Numbered from the stretch's first letter, positions 32,802-45,461 are shown. The stretch: 64,000 bases of DNA from Daedaleopsis sinensis (GCA_033807695.1 CM066306.1:3348001-3412000), one strand, 5' to 3'. Translations and numbers: made by a program. Notes: generated from the letters alone by a model not told the origin.

Positions 32802-33105
32802 TCACAGGCTAGGGAATAAAGTCCGGGATCGGAAAGGCGAAAACTTAGAACGGGCTGCGCAAGAAGATTTTGAACGGTTGCACTCACAGCGCAGCGCGTG
32901 TATGCGAAGGTACTGTCAAGGCGGTAACGAGGGCTGCATCCAAGTTTTTGGTATGCGAGGTGAGTAATAGAGTCCGGGACATGGAACGCGAGGACGGGCT
33001 GCGCAGGAACTTGATTCTGAACGGTCGCGGTCAGAGCAGCGCGTGTATGAGAACCATCAAGCGGTGGCGATGGAGATGCATGATGGGTCGAACTTTTGGC
33101 AGGAG
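32802..33105. repeat. Diverged tandem repeat, two units of about 150-160 bp
   Basis: Unit 1 (about 32802-32960) and unit 2 (about 32961-33105) share, in order, AGTCCGGGA, ACGGGCTGCGCA, TTGAACGGT or CTGAACGGT, and AGCAGCGCGTGTATG, followed by AAGCGG or AAGGCGG. Divergence is moderate. A further CGGTGCGGGAGTCTCGGTG segment before unit 1 may be a third, shorter relic. No coding role is apparent. Confidence 0.65.
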
Positions 33106-33810
33106 AAGTGCCGCTACGGTGAGCGGAAGTCAACTCAGAGGAAGCGGGGCGGATACCGCGCGAACAAACGCACAAAAAGAATTGACTCCAGTCACTCAAC
33201 TGTGTCGCGAACTCTGCACAACCAACGAATCCTACAGCTGCAGTGTGAGACCTATAGAGCCGCTTAGCACTATATAGTATATGTTCTCCCACATGCACGC
33301 GCGATGCAATGCGGGATGGTTTTCTTACCACTGAATTCGACCAAGAAAAGCAGCTTGAATGATCAACCAACGCGGTCCAGAGGTACTTGCACCTCGTCGA
33401 GTGACTCCTCGACCTATGATAAGTCGTCGAGATGCCGGTGAGCGGAGTCGAGGTCAGCGAAGGTGATGCAGCGCCAACTTCGCTACTTACCTGCTCTTCC
33501 CTGCATCCTCTCATCCCCTCCTCCACTCCTAAGGCTTAGTCTTTCAAGCGTAGAAGATGTCAGTAAAGCTTACACGGGGACAGTGATCCATGTAACTGGC
33601 TGTTATTACATCCAGCTGCAGCCACAGCGAAACATGGGTCAAATATGACTTTCCTTTGGTCAAGTGTCCCATCACAAAGACACTTGAAATATATCGCAGA
33701 CGACCTGTCTCATGCTAGTTGTTGAGCGCCACGCAAAACACGCTTAGCCAATGACCCGAATACGAACCTGAGGATGTAACACCGTGTTACATGTCTTAGC
33801 GTCGGCAGAT

Positions 33811-33960
33811 GCGTTTCGAAACGGCCTTATAAGGTTTGAGCAACCCTACAAGATGCTTCTACACCGTTTCGAAACGGATTCGACCGACGCGAAGTCGTCA
33901 TGAGCGCCGAGGTTGATGGTGATGCAGCACGGAAGGCTTGTTGTCTCGAAACGGGCCGTG
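33811..33960. repeat. Repeated palindromic TTTCGAAACGG elements
   Basis: GCGTTTCGAAACGGCC at 33811, the perfect 14-bp palindrome CCGTTTCGAAACGG at 33864-33877, and CTCGAAACGGGCC near 33945 lie within 150 bases. The first and third are each followed by a related GAGCA(A/G)CCCTACA segment, so this is a short tandem duplication carrying a palindrome. It lies about 0.9 kb upstream of the arrestin-like gene. Confidence 0.7.
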
Positions 33961-34798
33961 AGCAGCCCTACAGGGTTTGAAATTTGAGCAGCTCTGGCAG
34001 AACAACAAAGATGGAGAGTAGAATCGAAAGATGTTGATGCAGCGCAGAATATCGCATCCAGAAGACACTGGCCGGCACAGGGACGAGGAGCAAGGCGCTG
34101 ATGCAGTGAAGGCCCGCAGATGGGCCGAGATGGGCCCGGGATGGGAAGAGGGTACCGTGTAGGGTTGTGGAGCAGGTTGGAGGCTGTTGGAGGTGGGAGT
34201 CGAAGCAGGCGGCGACATATGGAATCTGCTGGAATGGAGGATGTGTCCAAAGGGGAATCGTCGGCCTTCTTCATGGGCTTTGTGGCGTCTGTTCTAGATG
34301 CCCGATGGAAAGATCTGGTCTGTGCCACCCGGTCCTTGTCGTCCTGGTGGCGTATGTATGCAAGAGCCAAGAGACGGCAGTCCCTGACAGTGAGCGTATC
34401 GATGGCCATCGTCTCAGATGGCGAGGATAAGTTATCTAGTCGCGTCGGCGGACAGCCTCTCTGCAGCGGCGGAAGTGATGGACGGGACGAAGGAGGGCGA
34501 GCGCCGGGACGCCCGAGTGCGGAAGGAGTCGGGGCGGGCGGACCGGGGGGCTATGACGAGAGAGATTACGGCTACTTATCGCGCGCATATAATTTCACGC
34601 CTGTCGCGGTCGGTCGCGCTGGCCGTGCCGGAAGCCCGAGGAGTCGCGAATGTGCTTTTTCCGGTCAACATAAATCACGGAAATCTGGAACGGGTCCTTC
34701 TCTGACCGCAACGTCCACCGTGCCAGCGCGTGCTTCGCTGCACTCCCAGCACTCCCAGCACATCTTGTCCTCTCCCCGTCACCTCGGTCCCTTTCGCG

Positions 34799-37700
34799 AT
34801 GTCTTATGTACTCGCCCGCCCGCCCACTCCTCCTCCCCCCCAAGAGGAAGTCGCTCTCTCCGCCGCCCTCCATGCTGCTTTGCGGCCATTCGACCCACAC
34901 CCCGTCCTACCGCCACCCCCAGAGCTCGTCCACCACCACCACGCTCGCGACATGCCCCAGCACAAAGACAAGTCCAACAAGCACCCCCACCTCGAAATTC
35001 ACGTCAACAACGACGTCCTCTGCCTCCGCGGCACCGGCGTCGACGTCAACCCCGCCCTCCTCAGCGGGAACGTCATCCTCCACCTCACGGAGCCCACCTC
35101 CATCAAGGAGATCACCCTCCAGTTCAGAGGCAAGGCCCATCTCCCTGTCTCTGCCGCAGAGCCGTGAGTACCTCGCCTCTACGTCCTTTCTTTGTCCTGT
35201 CTCTCTTCTACTGCTACCTCTCGCGCGCGGTGGAGCAACCGTGCGCACATGTCGCGCGACCATTCATTTGACTCGTTCAATGTTCCCTCCGCGGCGCGTC
35301 CGTGTGCCACCGACGCCTGCTTCCCTACAGCTGCGATGGACGCGCTGCTGCGCGTGCGCACTTCATGCATACACGCGCTTGCCGCTCTATGCACGGGGTC
35401 GTGCTTCTAGCCTCGCGATTCGCGTCTTCAATTCACTCGCCTTATTCAGCATCCTTCTCTCTACCCGCTTGCCCTGCGAATTTGCACTGACTCTGCTCAT
35501 TTCGCAGCCTCGCGCTGAGCTCGTCGCAACTGACCTACGTCGTCTGCAACCACGAGTGGTCCTTCCTCGAGGGCGACCGCCACCACGCCCACACCCTCAA
35601 GGCCGGCCGCCACCTCTTCCCGTTCCAGCTCCAGATCGGCGGCTCCCTCCCGTCGTCGATCTACACGTCCGCGCTTGGGGGCGCGTCCGTGCAGTACAAG
35701 CTGCGCGCGCAGGTCGTCCGCGGCGGCTTCGGCCTCACGCACAGAGACTTCACCGCGCTCGCCCCAGTGATCATCATGCGCAGCTTCGGGTCCGAGGCGC
35801 TCGAGTACCAGCAGACCCTCGAGATCGAGAACACCTGGCCGGAGAAGCTCATGTACTCGATCATGATCCCCCACAAGGCCTGGGCTGCTGGCGAGCGAGT
35901 TACGGCAGTCGTCAAGTTCCAGCCGCTCGTCAAGGGCGCGCGCGTGCTGAACGTGACCACCACGATTAACGAGACCGTCAAGCTCTGGTCGCGCTCTGGG
36001 TGCCAGGAGAACACCCGGGTCATCGCGACCGCCAAGCACGACATCGTCGAGGGAAAGGCCGTCGTGGTGGACGAGCAACACCATCGGTTCCGGGTCCCGC
36101 TGCTCTCGAACGGCCATCACCTATCGCGTCAGTCGACGACGGCGAGTACGCCCGCTCACACCCCAGGTCACACCCACCACGCCGGGAGTCAATCGTACTT
36201 CCCGTCTGCCTCGTCTTCGAGCGGGACTTCGCACTCGCCGCCTCACCCACCAGTCGAGCTAGCACCGCTCACGACGACAACGACAAGGTCTTCGTCGTCA
36301 AGCGGCGGTGCGGCAGGTTCAGTGACACAACTCAGCCCTGAAACGTCGACGCACCCCTCCGCGCACGCGAGCTTCGTCAACCTGCCTCCTCCCCAGGACG
36401 GGTCGGAGCTGCTTATGGAGCCTGGGACCGACGTGGTAACCACCCTCCACATCACTGTACCTCAGTATGCAACGCCCAGTCATTCGCTTGAGGTGAGTGC
36501 ATCGTGTCGTGCTCCTGCATATCGCTCGACGCTGACCTGAATGCATGTGATACAGCCTATCCAGGTCAGCCACCGGGTGAGATGGTCGATCCTGATTGGC
36601 AATCACGATGGGCACACCTCCGAGCTACGTTGTTCGCTTCCCATCCACATCCTCGACAGCCGCCTGGCCGAAGAAGCTCGCGCGGCAACCCTGCAGACTC
36701 GTCGCCTTCTCCTCGGGTCCTCCGACGTCGAGGGCGGGGAGGCTGTCATCGGGGAGGAAGGTGAAGAGGCGGAGGTGCTGCCCTCGTACCCGTCACATGT
36801 GCGCGACCGGGTCGCGAACGCGTACCTCCCCGACTCGGCGACGATGCGTGTGGCTAACGCCTGGGTCGTCAACGGCATCAGCCCCACGATACCCGAGCGC
36901 TCCGCGCACACAGCGGGCCCCTCGGAGCCCTCGAGCGGGATCCACAGTCCTGCGCCAGTGCTCGAGACCTGGCAGGTCGGGCCTGGCCTCAGCAGGCCAC
37001 CTCGCAGTGAACACCTCCCACACGAGCCGCAGGCGGGCGCGACCACGCCCCTCGAGTGGGTCAACACGGAGCTCTTGCTCAGTCTCGGGCAGGAGGCACC
37101 CGAGGCGCCCCCGACGGTCCTACAGCGGCCGACGCCCCCCAGCAGGACGCCCCCGGAATCGAGCGCGCACGCGAGCAGACACGGGAGCAGGTTCCCGAGC
37201 CGACGCGGGAGCCGCGCGAACAGCCGCGCGGCGTCCCCAGAGCGCGAGCGGAGCGTGTCGGAGCTGTCCGCGCTGTCCGCGGCGTCGAGCGCAGAGGGCG
37301 CGGGCACGTTCGTCCACAGCCACAGCACGGCGAGCCGGAACGTGCACGGGCTGTTCCACATCGCGATGAAGCCGTTCACGAGCCTCGGGTCGACGTTCAG
37401 CCTCGGGGGCGCGCGCACGGGCAGCCACGCGAACATCGCGGGGCTCGCGGGCGCAGGGTCGGGCAGCATCCCAGGGTCTGGGGCGGCGACGCCCGCGCAC
37501 GTCGCGGAGCCGATGACGAGCCAGGAGATGCTGCACCACGCGTTCACGCAGGTGCCGGACTACGACATGGCGAGCAGGGGCTTCTTGGGCGGGGGGATCA
37601 CGCCGCTGTCGACGCTGCGCGACCTGCCGTCGTACGAGAGCGTCGCGGCGGAGATACGCGGACACGGACCCGGGCTGCGGCAGCGCGCGGGGCAGGGCGA

Positions 37701-37824
37701 GGCGGGCCCGGAGAGGAGCTTCAGCGAGGGCGACCTCGCGGGGATGTTCGCGGCGCATGTGCCGCTGCGGGGCATGGTCGGGCGGCCGCCGCCGCTGGGG
37801 CGCGTGCCGGTGGGGACGCCTTGA
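34799..37824 (+). CDS. Arrestin-related trafficking adaptor (alpha-arrestin)
   Basis: Predicted 872 aa from three exons (34799-35163, 35508-36492, 36556-37824). Phases agree. Intron 1 is long for this window (344 nt). The ATG chosen gives MSYVLARPPTPPPPQEE. An arrestin-N domain starts near residue 65 (LEIHVNNDVLCLRGTG, NVILHLTEPTSIKEITLQFR) and continues after the intron (AGRHLFPFQLQIGGSLPSSI, VQYKLRAQVVRGG). An arrestin-C domain follows (LEIENTWPEKLMYSIMIPHK), interrupted by a long His/Ser/Pro-rich insert, then SHRVRWSILIGNHDGHTSEL and LPIHILDSRLAEEA. Two LPSY motifs (LPSYPSH and LPSYESV) could bind WW domains of a Rsp5-like ubiquitin ligase. The C-terminal third is low-complexity. By family it links plasma-membrane transporters to ubiquitination and endocytosis. 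Which transporter is unknown. Confidence 0.9.
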
Positions 37825-40454
37825 GCTTGCGGTGGTGTCTCTCCGACGGTTCTTGTGCCTCTGTCTCGTCAGCTATACCCGGACCTCCGCATCGTCACCG
37901 CTACCGCCACCGCCATCGTCTGCCCTGTCGGCTTGGAGCTTGAAGACCTCACCAGCTCGTCGAATGTATCATTATTTCCCCCGTGCCACCCCTCCTGCTC
38001 GCGAACGCCAATTGCGCGTATCTTTCCACATCCACATCCACGCACTCGCACACGCATCACATCCACGCCACAAGCCACGCATTCTCCATAGACCGCCCCA
38101 CTCAAGCACGCCCCGAGCGCAGCCTCGGCCGCCACGAACGCTCACGCTCACGACCATAGATTCCATAGACGCTGCCAAGTCATAGACTGTATGTGTGTAT
38201 ACGGTACCTCCCCACTTAGTCCCTCCCTTCTTCCGCTGCCGCTGTTGTTGTCGTCGCTCTTGTCTGTATGTGTACCAGACCCTCCTCGTTCGTTGCAATC
38301 TCGTCGGGCGTTATCTACTCAGTGCCGAGACTAATATCTTCTTCGCTCGTCTTCGCCTTGCACCGCGTTCCCCTTCCCCTCATCGTCGTCGTGTACAATA
38401 AGTAGCATACGCATACTCGCTCTGCTTGGGTCCCTTGCCGCCGCCGCACTGTCGTACGTACGCCAACCACTTCACACGTACGCACGTAGATCTCGTCAAT
38501 CTGCCAGTACTCGTGAAACGGCTGCGCACCAGGACTAGTCGTGCTTGGAAATAATGACCTGGACACACCCCATTGATTTCACCTCGCGCAGCGTACGGCA
38601 TCGACGTCGACTGGCCTGGCAGATCGTGTCTGCAGTGACATGTGCTGCGCATCGTACGTACAGCTATTAAGTATACCAGGGGCTGGGTGCGCCGCGCGCA
38701 GGCCCGGGACGCGTCTCGACTCGGACGCGCCTCGCGCCTCGGGGTTCGGGATAGAACGCGTCGGGTACGCACGTGACCGTGGCACGGTGCGGCGCTGCGG
38801 AGGCTTTCGGGCTTTCGGAGGCTCGGAGCGTCGCTGCGTGACTCTCGCCCCGTATGTACCACCTCCGAGTCTCCGACGCCCTGCGACTGCGAGGAGCTCA
38901 TGCATCATGATCCATCTGAAGATTGACTCTATGGACGTTCGAACACCGGTCCTACGAAGGCTGAGGTCTCCGTACGTGCCATCTTACATCCGAGTCTGCA
39001 GATATCTCCGCCGCGGCACCTCAGGCTGGCAGGCCATCGTCAACGTCAACTCCTAGGTCAACTCGCAGGCGAGCGGCTGCGTCAAGCCGGGGAACGAGCG
39101 CAGGGCTTTGAGAGGTGAGTGGATCTGCGCTGTTACCAGATCGGAAGAGCTTGAGCTCAGAGCTGCCTGCAGCCTGCAGCCAGTGCGACCAAGTTGTGTG
39201 TGCGAGGGCACAGACGGCCGCGGGAGACAGACGGGCGACGCCCGTCCTCGCCCGTCTGCCAGCCATGTCACCTGCGCCCCTCATCCATGCTGCCGCGAGC
39301 TTCTTTCGACACCCCTGCGACATGTACGCCATACTACGCACAAGGTCGCGATCGCCGGGCCCGCTGGCGCGCCGCGGACTGCGTTTTAAGTAAGTATGCA
39401 TGTGCAATGCGGACCGGTCTCCAGGCGGAGCGCATGGCCGGTGCACGTCCCCCAAGGGATGCTCGTCGCTCGAGCTCAGAAACCTACGTCCTACGCGGTG
39501 GCTCTGGCTCCGACTCCGAGAGAGAGCGACGACGATGTCTGCCGCCGCGGCGCTTCGAAGTTCGAATTCTTCCGTGCGCCTTCGTCTTCGCCGGTGCGGG
39601 GAAACTGACTACACCCGTGCCTGGTCTGCACGCTCGGTCCGCAGGACCTACATCGGTGCTTTAGCCTCGTAGCCTCGGCCTCGGGTCCTCGGCGAGTTGG
39701 AGCGGCGGCGAATAAGGGATTGATGCTCGGAGGCCGGTTTGAGCTACGTAGCAGCGCTCCTCGAGTCGGATGAAGCACCATCCTCGGAGCCGCATACGAG
39801 GTGCACTCATGCGATACAAGCATCGTCGTCCCGACCGAGGATTTCAACCAGGACCGATGCGCCCGAACTCAAAGATACAGGGTTCCCTCGTTCGCGACGA
39901 TCTCGTCGCGTCGGCAAGGGCCCAAGATGCGAAGAGAACGGGACATGAAGCGGGGTAGGCCTATTTGCGCGCAAGGACGCTGTCCTTCCCGCCGGGAGCT
40001 ATACTACGCTCGGTAAACCGGTCCTGGAGTGCATGTCGGTGGGTATATGCGCATATATAGCTCGTGCTCGTCCCAAGCGCATCGACGCCGATCACCCTGC
40101 CTTGGTGTCGACGATGTGGCCTTGTGCCACTGCGCACACGCGCGTGCAATGGTGACTCGGGGTCATCTGTCCAGAGGTCAGGATGGGTTTACCGGGATGA
40201 TCGGGACGTGTATTGTAAGTCGTGTCAGCTTTGCGACATTCCATGAATCTCTAACGTTTGGGCACAGGGATGTGTTCGAGTGCAGCGCATTGCAACTCGT
40301 CGCACAAACCTTATCGAAACTGAATAGCGGAGTCGAGAGCGGTCGCAGACCAATGAATTAATGAAGGGCTGAGTGCGACATTCTGGGTATATTCTGGTAC
40401 TCTTGTACTCGTCCGAATATGTCTAATCCTAATCTCAGTATTCTCATAGTGTGG
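37825..40454. other. Gene-poor stretch, no gene recognised
   Basis: About 2.6 kb between the arrestin-like stop and the NmrA-like stop, so the two genes converge. C-rich CACATCCACATCC-like tracts near 38025-38065 are probably arrestin-gene 3' flank. Open frames up to 209 codons overlap on both strands without family resemblance. No RNA gene was recognised. Confidence 0.5.
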
Positions 40455-41679
40455 TTATACGCGGTCACGCAACTCCTCATCCAGGGTCTTCCACTTCCAA
40501 AGACTCTCATTTGGATTCACCAAATCGTTCGCGTTCTTGGTGAAGTCAAGTTTCCCCTCACCGGCCAATACGCTGAAGCCGGGACGCGTTGCACAACATC
40601 AGAGCGGTGATTCAAGTGCAGGCGGCGCGGACAATGCCGTGGGCAGCGCACTCACCGAATGTAGTTGTACACGTTCGAGGTCTCCGCGTGCGCGCGGAGG
40701 TTATCCTTGAACGCCTTGAGGTCCTCGCTGTGGATTTCGCCCTTCGGAACGCCCTTAACGCGCGCCACTGCATCACGGATCTCCTCGAAGCTGGGGTTCT
40801 GGCCCGCGATACGGAGTTCGTCGGGGACGCTCGAGGCGGTCGCGGGGTCGAGCGAGAGGACAGCCAGCCTGGCTACCGACCGCGCGATGTCGACCTCGGC
40901 CGTCGTCGCTACGCGGACGCTTCCCGGGCCCAGCGGGGTGTAGACGTTTTTCTCGACGTCGATGCCCACTGCGTTGCGGAAGGGTTTTCGTCAGCTATGG
41001 CCGGTCGTTGCAAAATCTACGAGGGACGTGGCTTACAGTCGGGCGCGAAGAGCCACCCAAGGAACAAGCCGGTGATGAGCCCGATGACTTTCGTCCCGGC
41101 GGGCTCGACCGTGGTGCGTATCTCCGCGGCGAGCGCACGCTTCTCTGGCCATTCGGGCAATTCGTAGCCAGGGAAGTCGTTGTACTTATAATCCCTGTGA
41201 GTCGTGATGAGCCGTCCTCGTCACTCAGGCTGCTCTGCGATTGGTGAAGATGCTCACGCTCCGAATTCGCCCAGGAAGTACACCTTCGTTTTGTTGCGCA
41301 CGAGGCTCGCGATGAGCTCCTTCCGGAAGCCCGGGGGAATCGTGGGGGGGAGCACGTCGACGACGACGTCCACCCCTGCGAGGACAGAGTCCAAAGGCTC
41401 GTCGAGCGAGTGGACCTCTGCGCCGAGCGCTGCGAGCTCCTGCGCTTTCGCGGATCCCGGGGTGCGGGTGGTGATGCGAACGTTAGCGAAGTGCGAGCGG
41501 TATTCCGTCAGGAATGTCTTGGTGATGAAGGGCCCTGAATACAAGTCACAGCTCAAGTTATAAGTATACGGCTGCTCAGACGGTATCGGTGAAGACTGAC
41601 CTAGATTACCAGTACCGCCGAGGATGGCCGCAGTTGCGCCCGAAACCTGGACCGCGGTACTGTTCGAAGGAGGAGCCAT
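40455..41679 (-). CDS. NmrA-like / isoflavone-reductase-like NAD(P)-binding protein
   Basis: Predicted 314 aa from five exons: complement of 40455-40572, 40656-40968, 41037-41194, 41258-41534 and 41601-41679. Phases agree. The N-terminus after MAPPSNSTAVQVSGA has the Rossmann nucleotide-binding motif AAILGGTGNLG, followed by VRITTRTPGSAKAQELAALG and VDVVVDVLPPTIPPGF. A segment ending KVYFLGEFGADYKYND and GLITGLFLGWLFAPD is typical of NmrA-family proteins that act on or sense NAD(P)H. The catalytic Lys of true isoflavone reductases cannot be placed with confidence, so it may be a reductase or a redox sensor. A TATATA run lies about 50 bases before the ATG. The gene is intact. Confidence 0.88.
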
Positions 41680-42442
41680 TTTCGAGATCGTTTCGCGCGT
41701 GATTGCATATAACCTGAGAGGAGACCACCTATATACTACTCGCGCTGAGCGCTTGCTGCTGACGTACTTACCCTGGCATTCGTAGCTGACTAGTAACTAC
41801 TACCACCGCGGCTAACCCAGCATAGGATGACAAAGCAAAATGCTAGCTCGAACCTCGAAGTACTACGACCTCTGCAGAATCAGCTGGTCAGTTTGAGCAT
41901 TGGCACGGTTCCATGTGTCTGTACAAGAGCTAGACATACGGCCCCCCTGGCTGTACTGTTTATGCCTGTGCGACTCTTGGCACTCAGGCTGCAACCTCAG
42001 TGATCGTTATAAGAAAGTTCTCAAACCATCTGCTGTCGCGTTGGGATGACAAAGGTGGAGGTTAGTCAGGCTACGCGTCTACGCTGAGGTTACCAGTGGC
42101 TGAATAAGATCCTGTCCCAACATGGGGCAAGTAGCTTGATAATCTCCGAATCGGACAATGACCCATATGTACGTACATTCGTCGTGTGCACTTTTCGAAG
42201 CTTGAAGCTTGTTTGAGGATATGCAAGATCTTGAGAGCTTTACGTTGAAGGCTCCGAAGTAGACGGCCCGACTTACCGTACATTCGACGCTTTCTCGTGC
42301 CAGTACATGCTCAAAACGAGTGCGTATTTGTAGCATCATTATCCCGTAGTTACAATATCATCTTAGCGTAGAGTGTCCCAGTGATCCTTCCACAATGTCC
42401 AGAGAATATCCAAGCCTAATAGAAACACAAACGCGGCCACAC
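41680..42442. other. Intergenic between NmrA-like gene and sedolisin
   Basis: About 760 bases with the NmrA-like promoter at one end and the sedolisin 3' flank at the other. A small GAAGCTTGAAGCTTG repeat is at about 42197-42213. No gene seen. Confidence 0.5.
41728..41735 (-). promoter_or_regulatory. TATA-like box of the NmrA-like gene
   Basis: On the minus strand GTATATAGG lies about 50 bases before the start codon at 41679. This is a plausible core promoter given short fungal leaders. Confidence 0.4.
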
Positions 42443-44731
42443 TCACGGCAGTAACATGAACCTCTCCTTCATCTTCTTGTAGTTCGGGGTCCCCAAACCG
42501 GTAACAGGGTCCCAGCCGGGCGTGGCATTGAAGCCGGGCGTACCACAGCCGGGGTTGCTACCCTCAATGATATCGTTGTAGACGTCCGCAAACAAGTTCG
42601 AATAGAGCTGGCCCCCAAAGGCGTCAGCACCGCGTCTGCATGGATGACTATGGCATCGGAGACTTACCGCAGGGTTGATCCACCCGACAGGCCGTTTGCC
42701 GGCCGCTATCCGCGCGTCGTTGATTCCTGATATCATGGCAGCGATGATCGGCGCAGACGCAGACGTCCCCCCGCTCGTCTGGTTCTGCCCGTTGTAGACG
42801 ACGGAGATGCGGGACCCGATCGCCGCGATGTCCGGGATCCCGCGCCCGGTGCGGTTGAACACGCTGGGTCCGTAGCTCGGTGCGTAGGCCTGAAGCCACT
42901 TATTCACCGCGCGGTCTTGGAACTTGGGACGTGTGAATGCACGGGAGAAGCCACCGCCAGAGGCAAACCCAGACGTCGCAGTCTCGCGGTCGACGGAAGG
43001 CTGCAATGGTCCTGGTTAGCTTGAGCAAGGGACGCCGTACAACCAGATAATATTACCTTGCGGCCTGCCGGTAGCTCCGTAGCGCCAACTGCGGTGACGT
43101 AGGGACACGACGACGGAGAGTTGACCAGGAAGTTCCCTTGGTGCTTGGTAAGTGTGCCGTTCGTGGATAGACAATATCCAAAGGAGTTCGACTCGACACC
43201 GTTGTCGCCGGATCCGAAGAGGAAAGTCATGCCCATGAGACTCAGCTAGACATCGGTGCAGTCATAAGTTTGCGCTCGTAGGACGTTTGATTAGAAGGAA
43301 GGGTACGCACTTTGCCGTACTCGGTGCAATCGCGGGTAACAGAGTTGGAAGTAGTCTCGTAACCGGCGTAGGACACCGAGACGACACTCGCAAGGGGCTT
43401 CTGGTCCTTGCAGACATCTTCAGACTTATCTGCTGCTTGACAGTATTCAATGTCGAGGTGCCTCAAGATGGCCTGAAGGCCATCTAACGACGGGACGTGA
43501 GGTCAATATACCGTGCGTGGCGCAATTCGAGATGCGTACCGCCCGACTGATAGAGCCAAACGTTCTGCCTCTTGCCCAACAGGCCCATGACAAGTTGGAA
43601 ATCCATGTCGGACTCTCCTATGTTCGAAGTTTGATTGGGGGTAATCTTGCCTATCAATTACAAGGTCGTCAAGAGTAGGTAGATCGTCAAATGAGGTTGC
43701 AAACAAGAGCAGACACGACACTGACCACCTTCCATGCTCATGAGAGCTGGGCGAGCGCCCACTGAATCGGGAGCGTAGATGCGGAAGAACGTGTCGAGAT
43801 CGTCAGGCCTATACGACTGTTGTCCAAGCTCCACTGAAGCGAAGAGAAGGACGTGAGAGGCCGTTTGGTGAGCATATAGTGAACACCATGCTCACCGACG
43901 GCGATGGTATTCTTTTCGGGTGCTATGGGGGTCGACTCGAATTCGTACAGCTTGCGAATGCACGAGAGCGAGGTCTGCTCATCGCAGTGGTCCGTGCCCG
44001 TGTAGACACGCTGCCCCGTTCATCGTCAGCACGCATAGACAGCAATGCCGCACATCTAGACTCACGTCCAGGTCCGCAAAGCTGTTCGAGCGAACAGGAC
44101 CGCTGTCCTTCGTGCTCGAGCCGTCGAAAATGCTTCCGCTACGCTTGGAGTTGTGGACTTGAAGCATGACCTCGTCGAATCGGACAGTAGGCGAGACGAG
44201 ATCGACGTGGTTCGAGACATGCTCTGGGAGGTGGTAACCGTGGTGGCACCCTACACGTTCCGCCCCGCTCTTGTGTTGATAGACGTAGAAGTCGGCAGCG
44301 AGGAGACTCTCCGTCTCCGCGACCGTAAGGTCTATCTTGAGGTGTCCACCGTCCTTGCTGAGCCGAATCCGCTGCGGGTGAACACCATCGTTGACAAGCC
44401 AAGAGTGCACGGTTTCGACGGACTCCCGCGAAGGGCGGAAGGTGTCTATAACCTGCGAGGCTGTCCAGTGCTTCCCGTAGTTGGGCGACTCCGGGTCCGC
44501 GATGTCGAGGAGGTAGTCATCGAGCTTGTCCACGTTCGATTGGCGAAGTGCGATGCTGACCGGAACGATCGCGTCCGGGTCTGCGCGACGGTGAAGGGCC
44601 CATCCAGGAGGAACGAACTCTTGGCGTTCATGGAGTATGCGTCGTGAAAGTAAGGGTCGTGAAGAACTCGAAGCTACTGCCACCAGAGAGGACGAAAGCC
44701 CGATAAATAGCGTGAAGGGTACCAGAAGCAT
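42443..44731 (-). CDS. Sedolisin-type serine protease (tripeptidyl-peptidase, family S53)
   Basis: Multi-exon gene; exon 1 is 44731-44066 (222 codons, phase 0). It starts with a signal peptide (MLLVPFTLFIGLSSSLVAVA) and a pro-kumamolisin propeptide with SPNYGKHWTASQVIDTF and LLAADFYVYQHKSG. The mature part begins in the next exons with CIRKLYEF, then NIGESDMDFQLVMGLL, in which Glu and the Asp four residues on are the expected catalytic pair. VVSVSYAGYETTSN and GMTFLFGSGDNGVESNSFG follow; the last holds the oxyanion Asp region. TSGGTSASAP carries the nucleophile Ser, and DPVTGLGTPNYKKM binds calcium in the family. These proteases act outside the cell at acid pH, trimming tripeptides. All catalytic parts are present, so it is likely functional. 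Exact inner exon borders were not all fixed. Confidence 0.92.
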
Positions 44732-45461
44732 GAGACGGCAGGGGGGTCAAAAAGCCGTCAGTGGAAGGGGAAGAAAGGATGGCAAGGGAAGAATGGCTAG
44801 CATGAGGAGAGCTCGCTGGCAGATAAATGGCTGATCCCCGAGGCACTGACCGATGCTAGATCTGCAGCACGTATGCATTGTCGCATGCGCATGCGGGCGG
44901 CGATGATGCGATGCGCTCGGAGCGTGTTTCGTGGCTGCATTAGCCCTCCGCTTAGTTACTGGATTGACGGCAGCTACATAGGGCGCGGTGAACTAGCACT
45001 TGGAGTGTATTGTCGTCGATCGGAGAGGTAATTCAGACCGCACCGGCAGAATGTCTGGTGAGATCTTTACTCACACGTAGGTGACAGCCAGCCTAGACAT
45101 CAAGCACAGCTTCACGGTGAAGAGGTTCGAAAATCGTACTGACTTTGCCCGCCCGCAGATGGCTCCATTCAAATTGAAAGTGAGCGCGCATACGGGCGGG
45201 GTATGGGCGCTACATCTAGTACGTACCTGTCTGTACAGGTCTGTACCTGGATCGACATCGACCTGTAAGTATAGCCCACGTGGACTAGTCAGCCATGTTA
45301 TCGATCAACCCGACTTTTCTGAGCACTCGGCGCAGCTAGTCGACAACTTGAAATGGTGGTAACGTGCGCGTGGAAATGCCGAACTCCTTGGAGAGACAAC
45401 ATTGCGAGACAAATATTCCCCAGAGTTGTTGTAGTAAACGTATCACAGACACTGCGTGCAA
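44732..45461. other. Intergenic between sedolisin and methyltransferase-like gene
   Basis: About 730 bases. It contains the sedolisin upstream region and the 3' flank of the methyltransferase-like gene. A small repeated CTGTACAGGTCTGTACCTGG stretch lies near 45230. No gene seen. Confidence 0.5.

Larger units (their letters stand above)
29864..34798. other. Long gene-poor stretch, no confirmed gene
   Basis: Nearly 5 kb between S1P lyase and the arrestin-like gene. Frames up to about 190 codons occur on both strands (for example minus 33846-34409), but none resembles a family and overlapping opposite frames are equally long. Visible structure is limited to an ACACGC microsatellite at 32183-32208, a diverged tandem repeat at 32802-33105 and palindromic TTTCGAAA repeats at 33811-33960. 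The last few hundred bases are likely the arrestin-like gene's promoter. Confidence 0.5.

Noticed and set aside
33846..34409. 187-codon minus-strand frame upstream of the arrestin-like gene
   Set aside because: A plus-strand frame covers the same bases, and the minus frame contains the palindromic repeats. No domain is recognised.
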